A stretch of 63,317 bases of DNA from an uncultured Corynebacterium sp. (GTDB lineage: Bacteria; Actinomycetota; Actinomycetes; Mycobacteriales; Mycobacteriaceae). Of the stretch, positions 52,966-63,263 are shown in pieces. Location of the stretch: contig CALUBS010000014.1 in the NCBI GenBank assembly GCA_943914355.1, positions 1 to 63,317 on the forward strand, written 5' to 3'. A model generated the notes under the pieces. The model worked only from the letters and a program-made list of their open reading frames with translations. It did not search any database and was not told the origin of the DNA. Position numbers and translations under genes: made by a program. Numbering within the stretch: the stretch's first letter is position 1; every line of letters begins with the position of its first letter.

Positions 52966-53805
52966 TTAGACAAGGTCTGATTTGTGTAGCTCTGGTGTGG
53001 TTACAAAATCCACCAGCCGCTCGACCGCACCAATAAGGCTCGAGTCTAGGTCCCTAAATGAATGGACCGCGTTATATACGTGCCGCCACCCATCGGAGGG
53101 ATCGGACCACCCCACGCGGCGGCAAATCCCGGTCTTCCAGTCTTCGCCGCGCGGTACCTCCGGCCACGCTTTCAGCCCTACCCGTTGCGGTTTTACTGCT
53201 GCCCAAATATCGACAAAGGGGTGGCCGGTGACTAGAACATGTTCGCCCACTGACTCGGTCATTCGCGTTTCTTTCGACCCCTTGACCAAGTGATCTGCGA
53301 GAACGCCTACCCGGCGAGTAGGGCCAGGCTTAAACTCGGCCAGTCTTTCTTCGAGGTTGTCCAAGCCCTCTAGGTATTCCACGACCACACCTTCTACGCG
53401 CAGATCGTGCCCCCACACTTTTTCTACAATGGCGGCATCGTGAACGCCTTCGACCCAAATGCGCGATGGCGCTGCCACCTTGGCCTCCACGTTTTCTACC
53501 CGCCTAGAACCCGAATTCGATTTGCGGGGGGCTTGCTTGGGCACGTACCTCGTCAGCGTCACCGGCTGACCTTCTACTAAGAATCCGCCTTTAATGAGGT
53601 TAAATACTCGCTCTACACCGTGGCGGTCTTCTAGCCGCACGACCTCACCAAAGACGGTCTTATCCACGCCTAAAACGGCGCCCACAAAGTCATCACCGCG
53701 CACTTCTACCACCATGCCCGGCTCTGCCGGCACTTCTGGATACTGGGTGGGCTTGCTGCGCCGGTGCCCAGCAAAAATATCTCCGCCATAAGGATCTAAA
53801 CTCAT
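52966..53805 (-). CDS. DUF3097-family protein with Toprim-like motifs
   Basis: 279 residues. An N-terminal beta-rich part (GMVVEVRGDDFVGAVLGVDK) and a basic linker precede a domain with Toprim-like features: RIWVEGVHDAAIVEKVWGHDL with an early Glu and Asp, then RVGVLADHLVKGSKETRM with a second acidic position. Toprim folds occur in topoisomerases, primases and nucleases. The actinobacterial DUF3097 family is uncharacterised. It is divergent from the next gene across 33 bp. Confidence 0.8.
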   Translation of the reverse strand: MSLDPYGGDIFAGHRRSKPTQYPEVPAEPGMVVEVRGDDFVGAVLGVDKTVFGEVVRLEDRHGVERVFNLIKGGFLVEGQPVTLTRYVPKQAPRKSNSGSRRVENVEAKVAAPSRIWVEGVHDAAIVEKVWGHDLRVEGVVVEYLEGLDNLEERLAEFKPGPTRRVGVLADHLVKGSKETRMTESVGEHVLVTGHPFVDIWAAVKPQRVGLKAWPEVPRGEDWKTGICRRVGWSDPSDGWRHVYNAVHSFRDLDSSLIGAVERLVDFVTTPELHKSDLV

Positions 53806-53838
53806 GGCCCGATAGTCTATCTACTACACTTGCTCGCC

Positions 53839-54612
53839 ATGGATATGCGCGCCGAAGTGTGGTCCCCTCTCCAAAACTCCGCCATCTGGCTCGCTGCATG
53901 GTTGTGGGGACATGAGACAACAGATGAGCTGCTCGATGCCCTGACAGAGCTGGGCGGGCGCCCCGAATGCTTGGATGAATCTCCCTTCATCGATTTGCTC
54001 GCCCTGCTGCGCGCGGAAACGAAGGAGCTCACTTCTCAGCCAGGCGCGGGCGGGGAGCCTCTTCTCCGGCTTATTTTATCTGGCCCGGGTGAAGCGCCGG
54101 CGCTTCCCGCAGGATCAGAATCTGCCCGTGCGGCCGCGCAAAGTTCAGCGGGCGCCATCGTTGTGCGCACCAACGATCCGGAAGTTTCGCTCGTCCTTGT
54201 CCCCCATCCCCATCGAGCTCACACGGCATGGCAGGTAATCCGCGAGGGTCGGCCGCTACCTTCACCGGCATGGCTGAGCCCCGGCGAAGCGGATGCCTTG
54301 TTAACTAAGGCGACGGATGAATCCGCCGATCTCATTACGGCCACCGGCTACCAGTCCACCGCGCTGACTAATCCCCGGCTCACGGTGGGGACCCTGAGCG
54401 ATTTTTATGACACTCCCGGCCTGCCACCGGCCACCCCACCCCGGGCTGCGAAACTCTTTGCTCGCGCGGACCGCGTTGCCGCGATCATCGAAACCGTCAC
54501 GGATAGGATCAACGATCACAGCCTCGATCCGCAGCTCCTCCGCTTATGGCGCCATATCCGGCAAGCGCGGATGACGGGAGTGGCTTATTCAGCAGCGGAA
54601 TTCGCTCGCTAG
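53839..54612 (+). CDS. Hypothetical protein, helical/acidic, unknown function
   Basis: 257 residues. The N-terminal ~75 residues are helical (SAIWLAAWLWGHETTDELLDALTELGG); the middle has a short beta stretch (IVVRTNDPEVSLVLVPHPHR); the C-terminal half is Pro-, Ala- and Arg-rich and helical. No known domain recognised. A TACACT box ends eight bases before the ATG with no ribosome site, so the mRNA is probably leaderless. It is divergent from the DUF3097 gene and convergent with hemH. Confidence 0.68.
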   Translation: MDMRAEVWSPLQNSAIWLAAWLWGHETTDELLDALTELGGRPECLDESPFIDLLALLRAETKELTSQPGAGGEPLLRLILSGPGEAPALPAGSESARAAAQSSAGAIVVRTNDPEVSLVLVPHPHRAHTAWQVIREGRPLPSPAWLSPGEADALLTKATDESADLITATGYQSTALTNPRLTVGTLSDFYDTPGLPPATPPRAAKLFARADRVAAIIETVTDRINDHSLDPQLLRLWRHIRQARMTGVAYSAAEFAR

Positions 54613-54634
54613 AACAGGCCCGCCCAGAGTACTT

Positions 54635-55708
54635 TTAGTGGGCGCGAATATCGCAGCAGCCTGCAGCGCAGGGCGCGCCGTTGGTGGTACACCCTTGTAC
54701 GGTGACATTCCCGCTGGTCTCCCACGGTTTCCCCTGTTCGAGTTCTTCCACCAGATCCACGACCATGTCCGCAAACCGCTGGGAGGGGCCAGCGGTACGG
54801 GCGCGCTCGACCTGTACTCCCATCTCATCGGCGGCAGCTTGCAGTTCAGAGTCCAAGTCCCAGATGACCTCCATGTGATCGGAGATAAAACCGATGGGGC
54901 ACACCACTACGGCGCCTACCCCGTCTTTTTCATGGAGTGCGGTGGTGTGGTCAACGATGTCCGGCTCCAGCCACGGCGTCTTCGGGTTACCGGAGCGCGA
55001 TTGCCACACCAAGTCGTAATCCGAAATTCCGACGCGCTCGGCCACTAAGCGGGAGGCTTCGGCTACTTGCCGGGAATAAAGGTTCTTGTCCCCGTCTGCG
55101 CCACCGACATTATCGTGTGCATTCGGCACCGAGTGGGCCGTAAACAGCATGCGCGCGCTGCCTGTTTTCTCGGCGGGGATACGCCGCCAGGCCTCGGCGA
55201 CGGCATCGGCCATCTCCGCAATGAACTTGGGATGATCATAAAATTGTCGAATCTTGGTGAACTCGATTTCTGGCAGACCATTATCCGCAAGGTGTTGCCG
55301 CATCGCAGCAATGTCTTCATCGTATTGCCGGCACGCCGAGTAGCCACCCCAAGCGGAGGTGGCGAAGACGGCCACCCTGCGAATCCCTTCTTCCGCCATC
55401 TTCTCTGCGGTAGCTGTGGCAAAGGGGTGCCAGTTCCGATTGCCAAAATAAACCGGCAGATTATGTCCGCGTTTTTTCAGCTCGCCTTCGACGTTACTGA
55501 TAATCTCCCGGTTCAGGCCGTTGATCGGACTTATCCCGTCAAAGTGGTAATAATGCTCGCCCACTACTTCTAAGCGCTCGCGCGGAATTCCGCGGCCCCG
55601 CGTCACGTTCTCTAAAAACGGAACGACCTCCTCATTTCCTTCCGGGCCACCGAAAGAAAGAACGAGGAGGGCGTCGAAATTTTGGGCAGGATGCTGTGCG
55701 TCAGTCAT
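54635..55708 (-). CDS. hemH: Coproporphyrin ferrochelatase with cysteine-rich C-terminus
   Basis: 357 residues. The chelatase fold includes VLSFGGPEG at the start, [18 protein letters not shown] and [16 protein letters not shown] with the catalytic His. The C-terminus reads [22 protein letters not shown]. The internal Cys of YSACRQY and the C-terminal Cys set match the ligands of the [2Fe-2S] cluster found in actinobacterial ferrochelatases. In Gram-positive bacteria the enzyme inserts iron into coproporphyrin III (CpfC). hemH next to the ripA-type peptidase and acn matches other corynebacteria. Confidence 0.95.
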   Translation of the reverse strand: MTDAQHPAQNFDALLVLSFGGPEGNEEVVPFLENVTRGRGIPRERLEVVGEHYYHFDGISPINGLNREIISNVEGELKKRGHNLPVYFGNRNWHPFATATAEKMAEEGIRRVAVFATSAWGGYSACRQYDEDIAAMRQHLADNGLPEIEFTKIRQFYDHPKFIAEMADAVAEAWRRIPAEKTGSARMLFTAHSVPNAHDNVGGADGDKNLYSRQVAEASRLVAERVGISDYDLVWQSRSGNPKTPWLEPDIVDHTTALHEKDGVGAVVVCPIGFISDHMEVIWDLDSELQAAADEMGVQVERARTAGPSQRFADMVVDLVEELEQGKPWETSGNVTVQGCTTNGAPCAAGCCDIRAH

Positions 55709-55740
55709 GCCCTAAATAGTAGCAACCACAAGGCTGAGAA

Positions 55741-57123
55741 TTAGAGAAGGCGCACGACCTCCGGGGTCGCACCAGCCCAGCGCACAGGGGAGACCTGTAC
55801 ATTCTGGCCAGACTGCGGGGCCTCAATCATTTGGTCATTGCCCAAGTAGATCGCAACGTGCTGGCTGCCGCCGGCGCCGTAGAAGATGAGGTCGCCGCGC
55901 TGCAAGTTGTCACGCGAAACCTTTTTGCCCATTTGGTACTGCGCACCGGAGTAGTGCGGAAGGTCCAAGCTGGCCGCGGCGAACGCGTACTTAGTCAATC
56001 CAGAACAATCAAAACCGCTCCGTCCGTAGTCACCAAAGCTATCGGCGATGCCGCCGTCCCGGAGGCCGCCAGTTGGGCCATTGTTGTCGCCACCGCCCCA
56101 CACGTATGGGGTTCCGATGACAGATTCTGCGCGAGCGATCACCGCCTCAATCTGGCTGCTATTGCCCGGAGCAGGGTTAGATGGCGCTCCGGCCCCTTGA
56201 CCGGTGGCGGAAGGATCAGTGCTTGCCGATGGCGCCGTATTCGGGCTGCCAATGCCCAACAGGTCTGCAGATCCGTCCATCAGTGCCCGCATATCGTCTT
56301 GATCAACGGCTGCGGCGAGATCGCCTGCGATGTCCATAACATCCGATGCCGAGGAACCGGTACCATAGTCCACCGTGTTAAAAGACGGCGTGGCTCCTTG
56401 ATTAAGTGCGGTGCCGAACTCCGCCTTCGGGGTGGCCGCGTCCGCCTGCCCCTCTACGACGGCGTCATCGTGCGTCACCTCAGGAAGCGCAGTTTCATCC
56501 GGAACAATCTCGTCGGTAAAATTTTGAGCCTCGTCTTTATTCAAGCCTTGCGGCTTGACGGGATTGCCGGAAAGCGCATCCGCACCTACCCTAAAGTCAA
56601 GGTTTTTATCTTGATTTTGCACCTTTGGAAGGTCGCCCTGCTGGGTCACTTCCACCGCCTGCTGCTGGTGGGCAAAAGAGGCCTCAGCGAAGTTGCGGGT
56701 GGCATTCATTTGAGCCTCCCGCTGGGCTAAGTTGCGGCGGTGCTCGACCATTGCCGATTCGGCTGCACGCTTTTCAGCATAAGCTTGGTCAAGCTCTGCC
56801 GCGTCGTCCGCAACCGCAGGATCGGCCGAAAGCTGGGCGATGCGCTCCGTCGCGGCCGCCGCTTGCTCCTCCGCCTGGTCGAGCAGCTGGCGCAGCTGAT
56901 CTACGTCCCGCTGCTGAGCATCAACGTTGGATACAGCGCGGGCAATGGAGTCATCTGCATCGGTGCTTGGAACTTCTTCAACCGCACCGGCCTGGGCGGG
57001 ATCGGGGCGCTCATCTGCTCCGGCAGGAGCGATGGACGTCAGGGGCGATAGCGCTGCGACACCTATGACTGCAGCGATAGTTGCGCGAACATGTCGGATG
57101 CGCGGTAGACGAATGGTGGCCAC
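55741..57123 (-). CDS. ripA: Secreted NlpC/P60 cell-wall endopeptidase (RipA type)
   Basis: 460 residues from the GTG at 57123, with AAGGAG seven bases upstream. A signal peptide (RHVRATIAAVIGVAALSPLTSIAPAGA) is followed by a coiled-coil region (about residues 60-170), a Pro/Ala/Asn-rich linker and the NlpC/P60 domain. Catalytic Cys is near residue 373 in GFDCSGLTKYAF, His near 422 in SQHVAIYLG, third residue near 434. It cleaves D-Glu-meso-DAP peptide bonds for daughter-cell separation. Its upstream region is unusually long and gene-free. Confidence 0.94.
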   Translation of the reverse strand: MATIRLPRIRHVRATIAAVIGVAALSPLTSIAPAGADERPDPAQAGAVEEVPSTDADDSIARAVSNVDAQQRDVDQLRQLLDQAEEQAAAATERIAQLSADPAVADDAAELDQAYAEKRAAESAMVEHRRNLAQREAQMNATRNFAEASFAHQQQAVEVTQQGDLPKVQNQDKNLDFRVGADALSGNPVKPQGLNKDEAQNFTDEIVPDETALPEVTHDDAVVEGQADAATPKAEFGTALNQGATPSFNTVDYGTGSSASDVMDIAGDLAAAVDQDDMRALMDGSADLLGIGSPNTAPSASTDPSATGQGAGAPSNPAPGNSSQIEAVIARAESVIGTPYVWGGGDNNGPTGGLRDGGIADSFGDYGRSGFDCSGLTKYAFAAASLDLPHYSGAQYQMGKKVSRDNLQRGDLIFYGAGGSQHVAIYLGNDQMIEAPQSGQNVQVSPVRWAGATPEVVRLL

Positions 57124-57184
57124 TGGAATTCTCCTTGTTTGGACCACCTCCCTTTTAAAGAATGGGACGCAATGTGCCGCACTT

Positions 57185-57200
57185 GGGCATAGGAATGCCC
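57185..57200. repeat. Hairpin in the ripA leader
   Basis: GGGCAT and ATGCCC form a 6-bp stem with a 4-nt loop, 62 bp upstream of the ripA start. No T tract follows. It might modulate ripA translation or stability. Confidence 0.45.
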
Positions 57201-57528
57201 GAGACACTGAAGCTTGCGCATTTCGCACAGCAGCAAGCCCAGAGTCTTCTTTGCGATATTCCGAATCCGATAGCTCACACCCAAAGGCTTATGGGCTTAT
57301 GGGTATGCGTTATCGCCCTGGCAGCCCGCGGCCCCAGGATGTACATGGCACATGAGCCCGAAAACTCTGGAGACTTCACTAAGGGAGTGCGCACTTTAGT
57401 TAAAGCTCTATGTACTGATGCTTGAGCTCAGTAGCCTCACGTCACGCTGCCCAACAATCGCTACTATTTCCCCATACCAGCGACATGGATGGTGCATTTT
57501 CTCCACGTGTCCTACGCGGTTCATTGTG

Positions 57529-57597
57529 AACGTGAGCGCTCTAACACTACTGGGAGCATTTACAACTCTCCCATCGCAGTGCCAATCTCAGATTGGC
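57529..57597. repeat. Three successive inverted repeats
   Basis: GTTCA/TGAAC (57529-57541), TGGGAG/CTCCCA (57551-57573, 11-nt spacer) and the 17-nt odd palindrome GCCAATCTcAGATTGGC (57581-57597) lie in 69 bases. The last has perfect 8-bp arms around one base. Confidence 0.7.
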
Positions 57598-57765
57598 GCA
57601 TCGTCATCGAGCTCCCCTTGTGACGTGCAGTGAATTTAGGTAGCTGGCAGAGTCCAGACCCTTTCGCACGCTGCGCTGCGCACAGTGAGAACTGCCCTAT
57701 GATCCTTGGCACGACTCGCCGCGGCGCAGTGGAGGTACAGCTTTATGCGTGTACCCATTCGTGCG

Positions 57766-57812
57766 AGGGCAAGTGGCCACAAACCATGAACAGGCCACAC
57801 GATGCTGGCCCT
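57766..57812. repeat. Nested stem-loop
   Basis: AGGGC (57766-57770) pairs with GCCCT (57808-57812), and inside it GTGGCC (57773-57778) pairs with GGCCAC (57793-57798). The two stems are stacked with small side loops, as in a structured RNA. Confidence 0.55.
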
Positions 57813-57883
57813 AGTGTGATTCCGGTTCCCTCATTCTCTCATTCTGCACGTACCCGACTGCGCTTCTCAGCGAACCTCGTATC

Positions 57884-57908
57884 TGGATTCCGATTGACCG
57901 GGAATCCA
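57884..57908. repeat. Perfect 8-bp hairpin
   Basis: TGGATTCC (57884-57891) pairs with GGAATCCA (57901-57908) over a 9-nt loop. Confidence 0.65.
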
Positions 57909-58047
57909 CTATCGAAGGGCTCGACAAAGAACCACACCCGCATACCCACACGATGGAGCTCTAGCGAACTCGTCTCACCACTTTTAAGGAAGGTGGGTTG
58001 ATGTTTATTTTTCGAACATTGTCGTCGCTCAAGTGAAAAGTTTTTCT

Positions 58048-58065
58048 ACTCTCCCGTTCGAGAGT
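58048..58065. repeat. 6-bp hairpin
   Basis: ACTCTC pairs with GAGAGT over a 6-nt loop. On the minus strand it is followed by AGAAAAA, not by T residues. Confidence 0.5.
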
Positions 58066-58177
58066 TCCCTCGTGGTTCATTGACTTCCAAGAACCGCCAA
58101 TTCCTCGATTCCCGCGAGGCGTGCTTCCCCACATACCCGTGCGAATCTTCAATTGACCGTCAAGGCTAAGCCCATGA

Positions 58178-58206
58178 ACTCAAGAAGATATTCACGTCTC
58201 TTGAGT
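58178..58206. repeat. Perfect 8-bp inverted repeat
   Basis: ACTCAAGA (58178-58185) and TCTTGAGT (58199-58206) with a 13-nt spacer. Size suits an RNA hairpin or an operator. Confidence 0.6.
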
Positions 58207-58250
58207 CGACACTCGAACCATACGTCACGACACGCCCTTTTCGCACACAT

Positions 58251-58268
58251 TCCACTTAATTACGTGGA
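58251..58268. repeat. 18-bp palindromic site
   Basis: TCCACTTAATTACGTGGA has 5-bp perfect outer arms and a central TAATTA, an operator-like shape. Confidence 0.45.
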
Positions 58269-58319
58269 GTCAAGTTAAACCACATGACGCAACATTCGTA
58301 CCTAACCTGCAATAATTTT

Positions 58320-58335
58320 GTTACCAACCCGTTAT
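58320..58335. promoter_or_regulatory. Direct repeat resembling an MtrA box
   Basis: GTTAC and GTTAT recur with an 11-bp period (minus strand: ATAAC-N6-GTAAC). MtrA of actinobacteria binds GTAAC-type direct repeats and controls cell-wall hydrolases; ripA is an MtrA target in mycobacteria. The site is ~1.2 kb from ripA, so the link is tentative. Confidence 0.3.
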
Positions 58336-58606
58336 TGTGATGTTCGCCACTTTGGTTTTTATATTCCGAGGGCCGTGCGTCATGAGCTGCAGCCAAATCG
58401 GGGCCATTTCACCGCAGTAGAACCACTCCCCCAGTGAAAATCAACCACTAAGCCTTTACTTTTGCCCCTCCCCCGCTCCCCTGACACTTTTAGGCAATGG
58501 GAGTTTTCTTCATTCGCAACGACCCGGAGTCGCCCGAGGGCCGCCCATAAAGAACCGATGGATTACGCCAATGTCTGAACATCATTTTCCATAAATCTCA
58601 GGGTAG

Positions 58607-58628
58607 GCACCGCGAGTTCCTTCGGTGC
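58607..58628. repeat. 6-bp hairpin GCACCG/CGGTGC
   Basis: GCACCG (58607-58612) pairs with CGGTGC (58623-58628) over a 10-nt loop. Confidence 0.5.
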
Positions 58629-58762
58629 GGTGCGCCACGACGCTCTTGCAGCCGTAAAATTTAGCTCGCTTCGACGGATGGTTTTGGGGCGCGCCGAGCG
58701 CCGAAAACGGAAAATTTTCTTCTACTTTTTCGAACAAACATAGTTAGAAGTTGGATACGCTT

Positions 58763-58780
58763 GGACGCCTTGATGCGTCC
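58763..58780. repeat. 6-bp hairpin after the Rv1476-like gene
   Basis: GGACGC and GCGTCC enclose a 6-nt loop, 33 bp beyond the stop of the minus-strand gene. It could be a weak terminator; no T tract follows. Confidence 0.5.
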
Positions 58781-58812
58781 GCTCTCTCCAGATCGAGCCC
58801 CCTTAATGGCCG

Positions 58813-59289
58813 CTACTTATCCCGAATTTCGCGATGATGGGAGGCACGCCAATAACTTAAGCCGCCGAAAAGGAGGGCGAGTATGGCGACGACGGCGACG
58901 ACGGCGACCATCGGAAAGCTGCTTTGCTCAAGCCCTGCATAGTACTGCTGCACAAGATCGACTTGGTTCAGTCCTGGCCTTAATTGCGCTTGGGAAGATT
59001 CAATATCCGCGCGGCTATAGTTCTCGCTAACCGAGGAGACATGGCGCGGGGTCTGCACGATGACGGTGTGCAGATTGGTAGCATCATAAAGCTCTTGTGC
59101 AATGTCGCGCGCGTCGGCGGCCTTGAAAACAGAAACATCGACCACGGCAATCCCGTCGCCCTCACGCAGTTGCTCGGCGACGTGTGCATTTAGCTGAGCA
59201 TCCGATTCCAGCGAGGGTGCAGAATAAGCTACGCCGTCCTGCTTGAGCTGCTGAGCCAACTGCGGGACGTCCACTTCACCCGGAACCAT
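58813..59289 (-). CDS. Small membrane protein of the Rv1476 type
   Basis: 158 residues. A soluble alpha/beta domain (residues ~1-120, GIAVVDVSVFKAADARDIAQELYDATNLHTVIVQTP) is followed by one C-terminal membrane helix (FPMVAVVAVVAILALLFGGL). The position between ripA and acn matches mycobacterial Rv1476 and its corynebacterial counterpart. Function unknown; conserved linkage to a peptidoglycan hydrolase suggests a cell-envelope role. It is divergent from acn, with a long upstream region holding the acn control sites. Confidence 0.88.
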   Translation of the reverse strand: MVPGEVDVPQLAQQLKQDGVAYSAPSLESDAQLNAHVAEQLREGDGIAVVDVSVFKAADARDIAQELYDATNLHTVIVQTPRHVSSVSENYSRADIESSQAQLRPGLNQVDLVQQYYAGLEQSSFPMVAVVAVVAILALLFGGLSYWRASHHREIRDK

Positions 59290-59445
59290 TCAATCCTCTT
59301 CCCTCTTCTTAATTATAGCCGGGGCTCGTGCACCCGAGATCGGGGGTTATGCCTTGCGCATATTCCTTGGTCTTTCTTCATTAAAGATAAAGGTTACCGC
59401 CGCCGCCTACACAGTAAACGCGCCGAGTACGGCAAAAGCTTTAAA

Positions 59446-59499
59446 CAGAACGCTTGTCCCGTTACAATTGGAGCAACGGAAGGTTTTTACCTCTACAAT
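59446..59499 (+). promoter_or_regulatory. acn promoter region with an AcnR-like operator
   Basis: CAGAACGCTTGTCCCG (59446-59461) matches, as I recall, the C. glutamicum AcnR operator in 14 of 16 bases. It sits just upstream of TACAAT at 59463-59468; a second TACAAT is at 59494-59499. AcnR is encoded downstream of acn, so feedback repression is expected. Confidence 0.6.
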
Positions 59500-59621
59500 A
59501 AATAGGTGAACCATCGCGTTCTTTGCCGTCTTTGGCACTGCGGGCCCCATGGCTTCGTCTCGACCACTATGTGGTCGCGCACCTTTTGCTTATCCCGCAT
59601 CTCCAGCAGGCGGCGAGTACA

Positions 59622-59639
59622 AAACAGAACAGACTGTTT
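59622..59639. promoter_or_regulatory. Inverted repeat in the acn leader
   Basis: AAACAG-N6-CTGTTT, ending 23 bases before the GTG start of acn and about 120-150 bases downstream of the candidate -10 boxes. It may be an operator or an RNA hairpin that affects acn translation. Confidence 0.4.
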
Positions 59640-59662
59640 ATCAACAAGGAATGGAGCTCCCT

Positions 59663-62479
<2,817 letters not shown>

Positions 62480-62543
62480 GCCACTTAATGCGACGGAAAA
62501 GTACTAAGCTTTTTGGGATTAGTGCTCGTCGCTGAGCTTGAAG

Positions 62544-62599
62544 ACGCGGGGTCGCACCGCTCTCTCCCGTAGAGGGCTCTGCGGCCCCGCGTTTCTTTA
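62544..62599 (+). terminator. acn terminator
   Basis: ACGCGGGGTCGCA (62544-62556) pairs with TGCGGCCCCGCGT (62580-62592), 13 bp with one G-U pair, followed by a T-rich tail. It probably attenuates read-through into acnR. Confidence 0.88.
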
Positions 62600-62673
62600 T
62601 TGTCGTTCTGTGTTCGTTTCAGAACATACTTAACTTGAAGTATTAATCATTCCTAAAAGGAGACGACCTCACT

Positions 62674-63249
62674 ATGCCAATCGTGAGTGAATCTGAGTTA
62701 AATCGGCGGCGGCACGAAATTCTCGTTGGGGCGCGGCGTTGCTTTGCCGAACATGGCTATGAGGGTGCGACGGTTCGCCTCTTAGAACAAGCCACCGGGA
62801 AATCACGCGGCGCCATTTTTCACCACTTTGGGGACAAGGAATCTCTATTTCTTTCCTTAGCCCGCGAAGATGCCGCACGCCAGGCAGAAGTAGTGGCTAA
62901 TAATGGCCTCGTCGAGGTTATGCGGGAGATGTTGCGTCACCCAGAACGCCACGATTGGCTTGCCACGCGTCTGGAGATCACTTCCCTCTTGCGCACGGAC
63001 CCATCGTTTGCTGCTCGGTGGAAAGAACACCAGTCCATTCGTGACGAGGCTATCCGCGCCCGCCTCGCCTCCAACGCGGAGCAAGGCCGCCTGCGAGACG
63101 ATGTCGATATAGATACCCTGGTGTGCTATCTGGAAACCTTCATGGATGGGTTTATTAATAGGCTCGCTTTAGGGGATACGGATGGCCTGGAGCGTGTCCT
63201 CGATCTGGTGGAGCAATCCATTCGGAGTTCTAGGTCTCCACAGCGCTAA
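62674..63249 (+). CDS. acnR: TetR-family repressor of aconitase
   Basis: 191 residues. The N-terminal HTH (RRHEILVGARRCFAEHGYEGATVRLLEQATGKSRGAIFHHFGDKESLFL) spans residues ~10-58. The C-terminal helical domain forms the dimer and ligand pocket. Its place directly after acn, and the operator-like sequence upstream of acn, match AcnR, which represses acn. AAAAGGAG lies 12 bases before the ATG; a GTG three codons on is an alternative start. Confidence 0.94.
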   Translation: MPIVSESELNRRRHEILVGARRCFAEHGYEGATVRLLEQATGKSRGAIFHHFGDKESLFLSLAREDAARQAEVVANNGLVEVMREMLRHPERHDWLATRLEITSLLRTDPSFAARWKEHQSIRDEAIRARLASNAEQGRLRDDVDIDTLVCYLETFMDGFINRLALGDTDGLERVLDLVEQSIRSSRSPQR

Positions 63250-63263
63250 CCGAGCCCATTATG

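Larger units (their letters stand above)
57124..58812. other. 1.69-kb gene-free region upstream of ripA
   Basis: No convincing gene on either strand. It separates ripA from the 3' end of the Rv1476-like gene and seems less GC-rich than its surroundings. It contains at least ten inverted repeats, several with perfect 8-bp arms, and a MtrA-like direct repeat. The 5' leader of ripA is probably within it. I saw no rRNA, RNase P, tmRNA or riboswitch signature. A long structured leader or an unknown ncRNA is possible. Confidence 0.6.

Noticed and set aside
57630..58001. A 123-codon open frame in the gene-free region upstream of ripA
   Set aside because: No ribosome site, no recognisable domain, and no codon pattern; it also runs over several of the inverted repeats.
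57124..58812. A c-di-AMP (ydaO) riboswitch ahead of ripA
   Set aside because: I looked for the conserved CGGGGGAACCA, GGGGTGAAT and AGCTAACCTCG segments in order on the minus strand; only partial look-alikes were seen.
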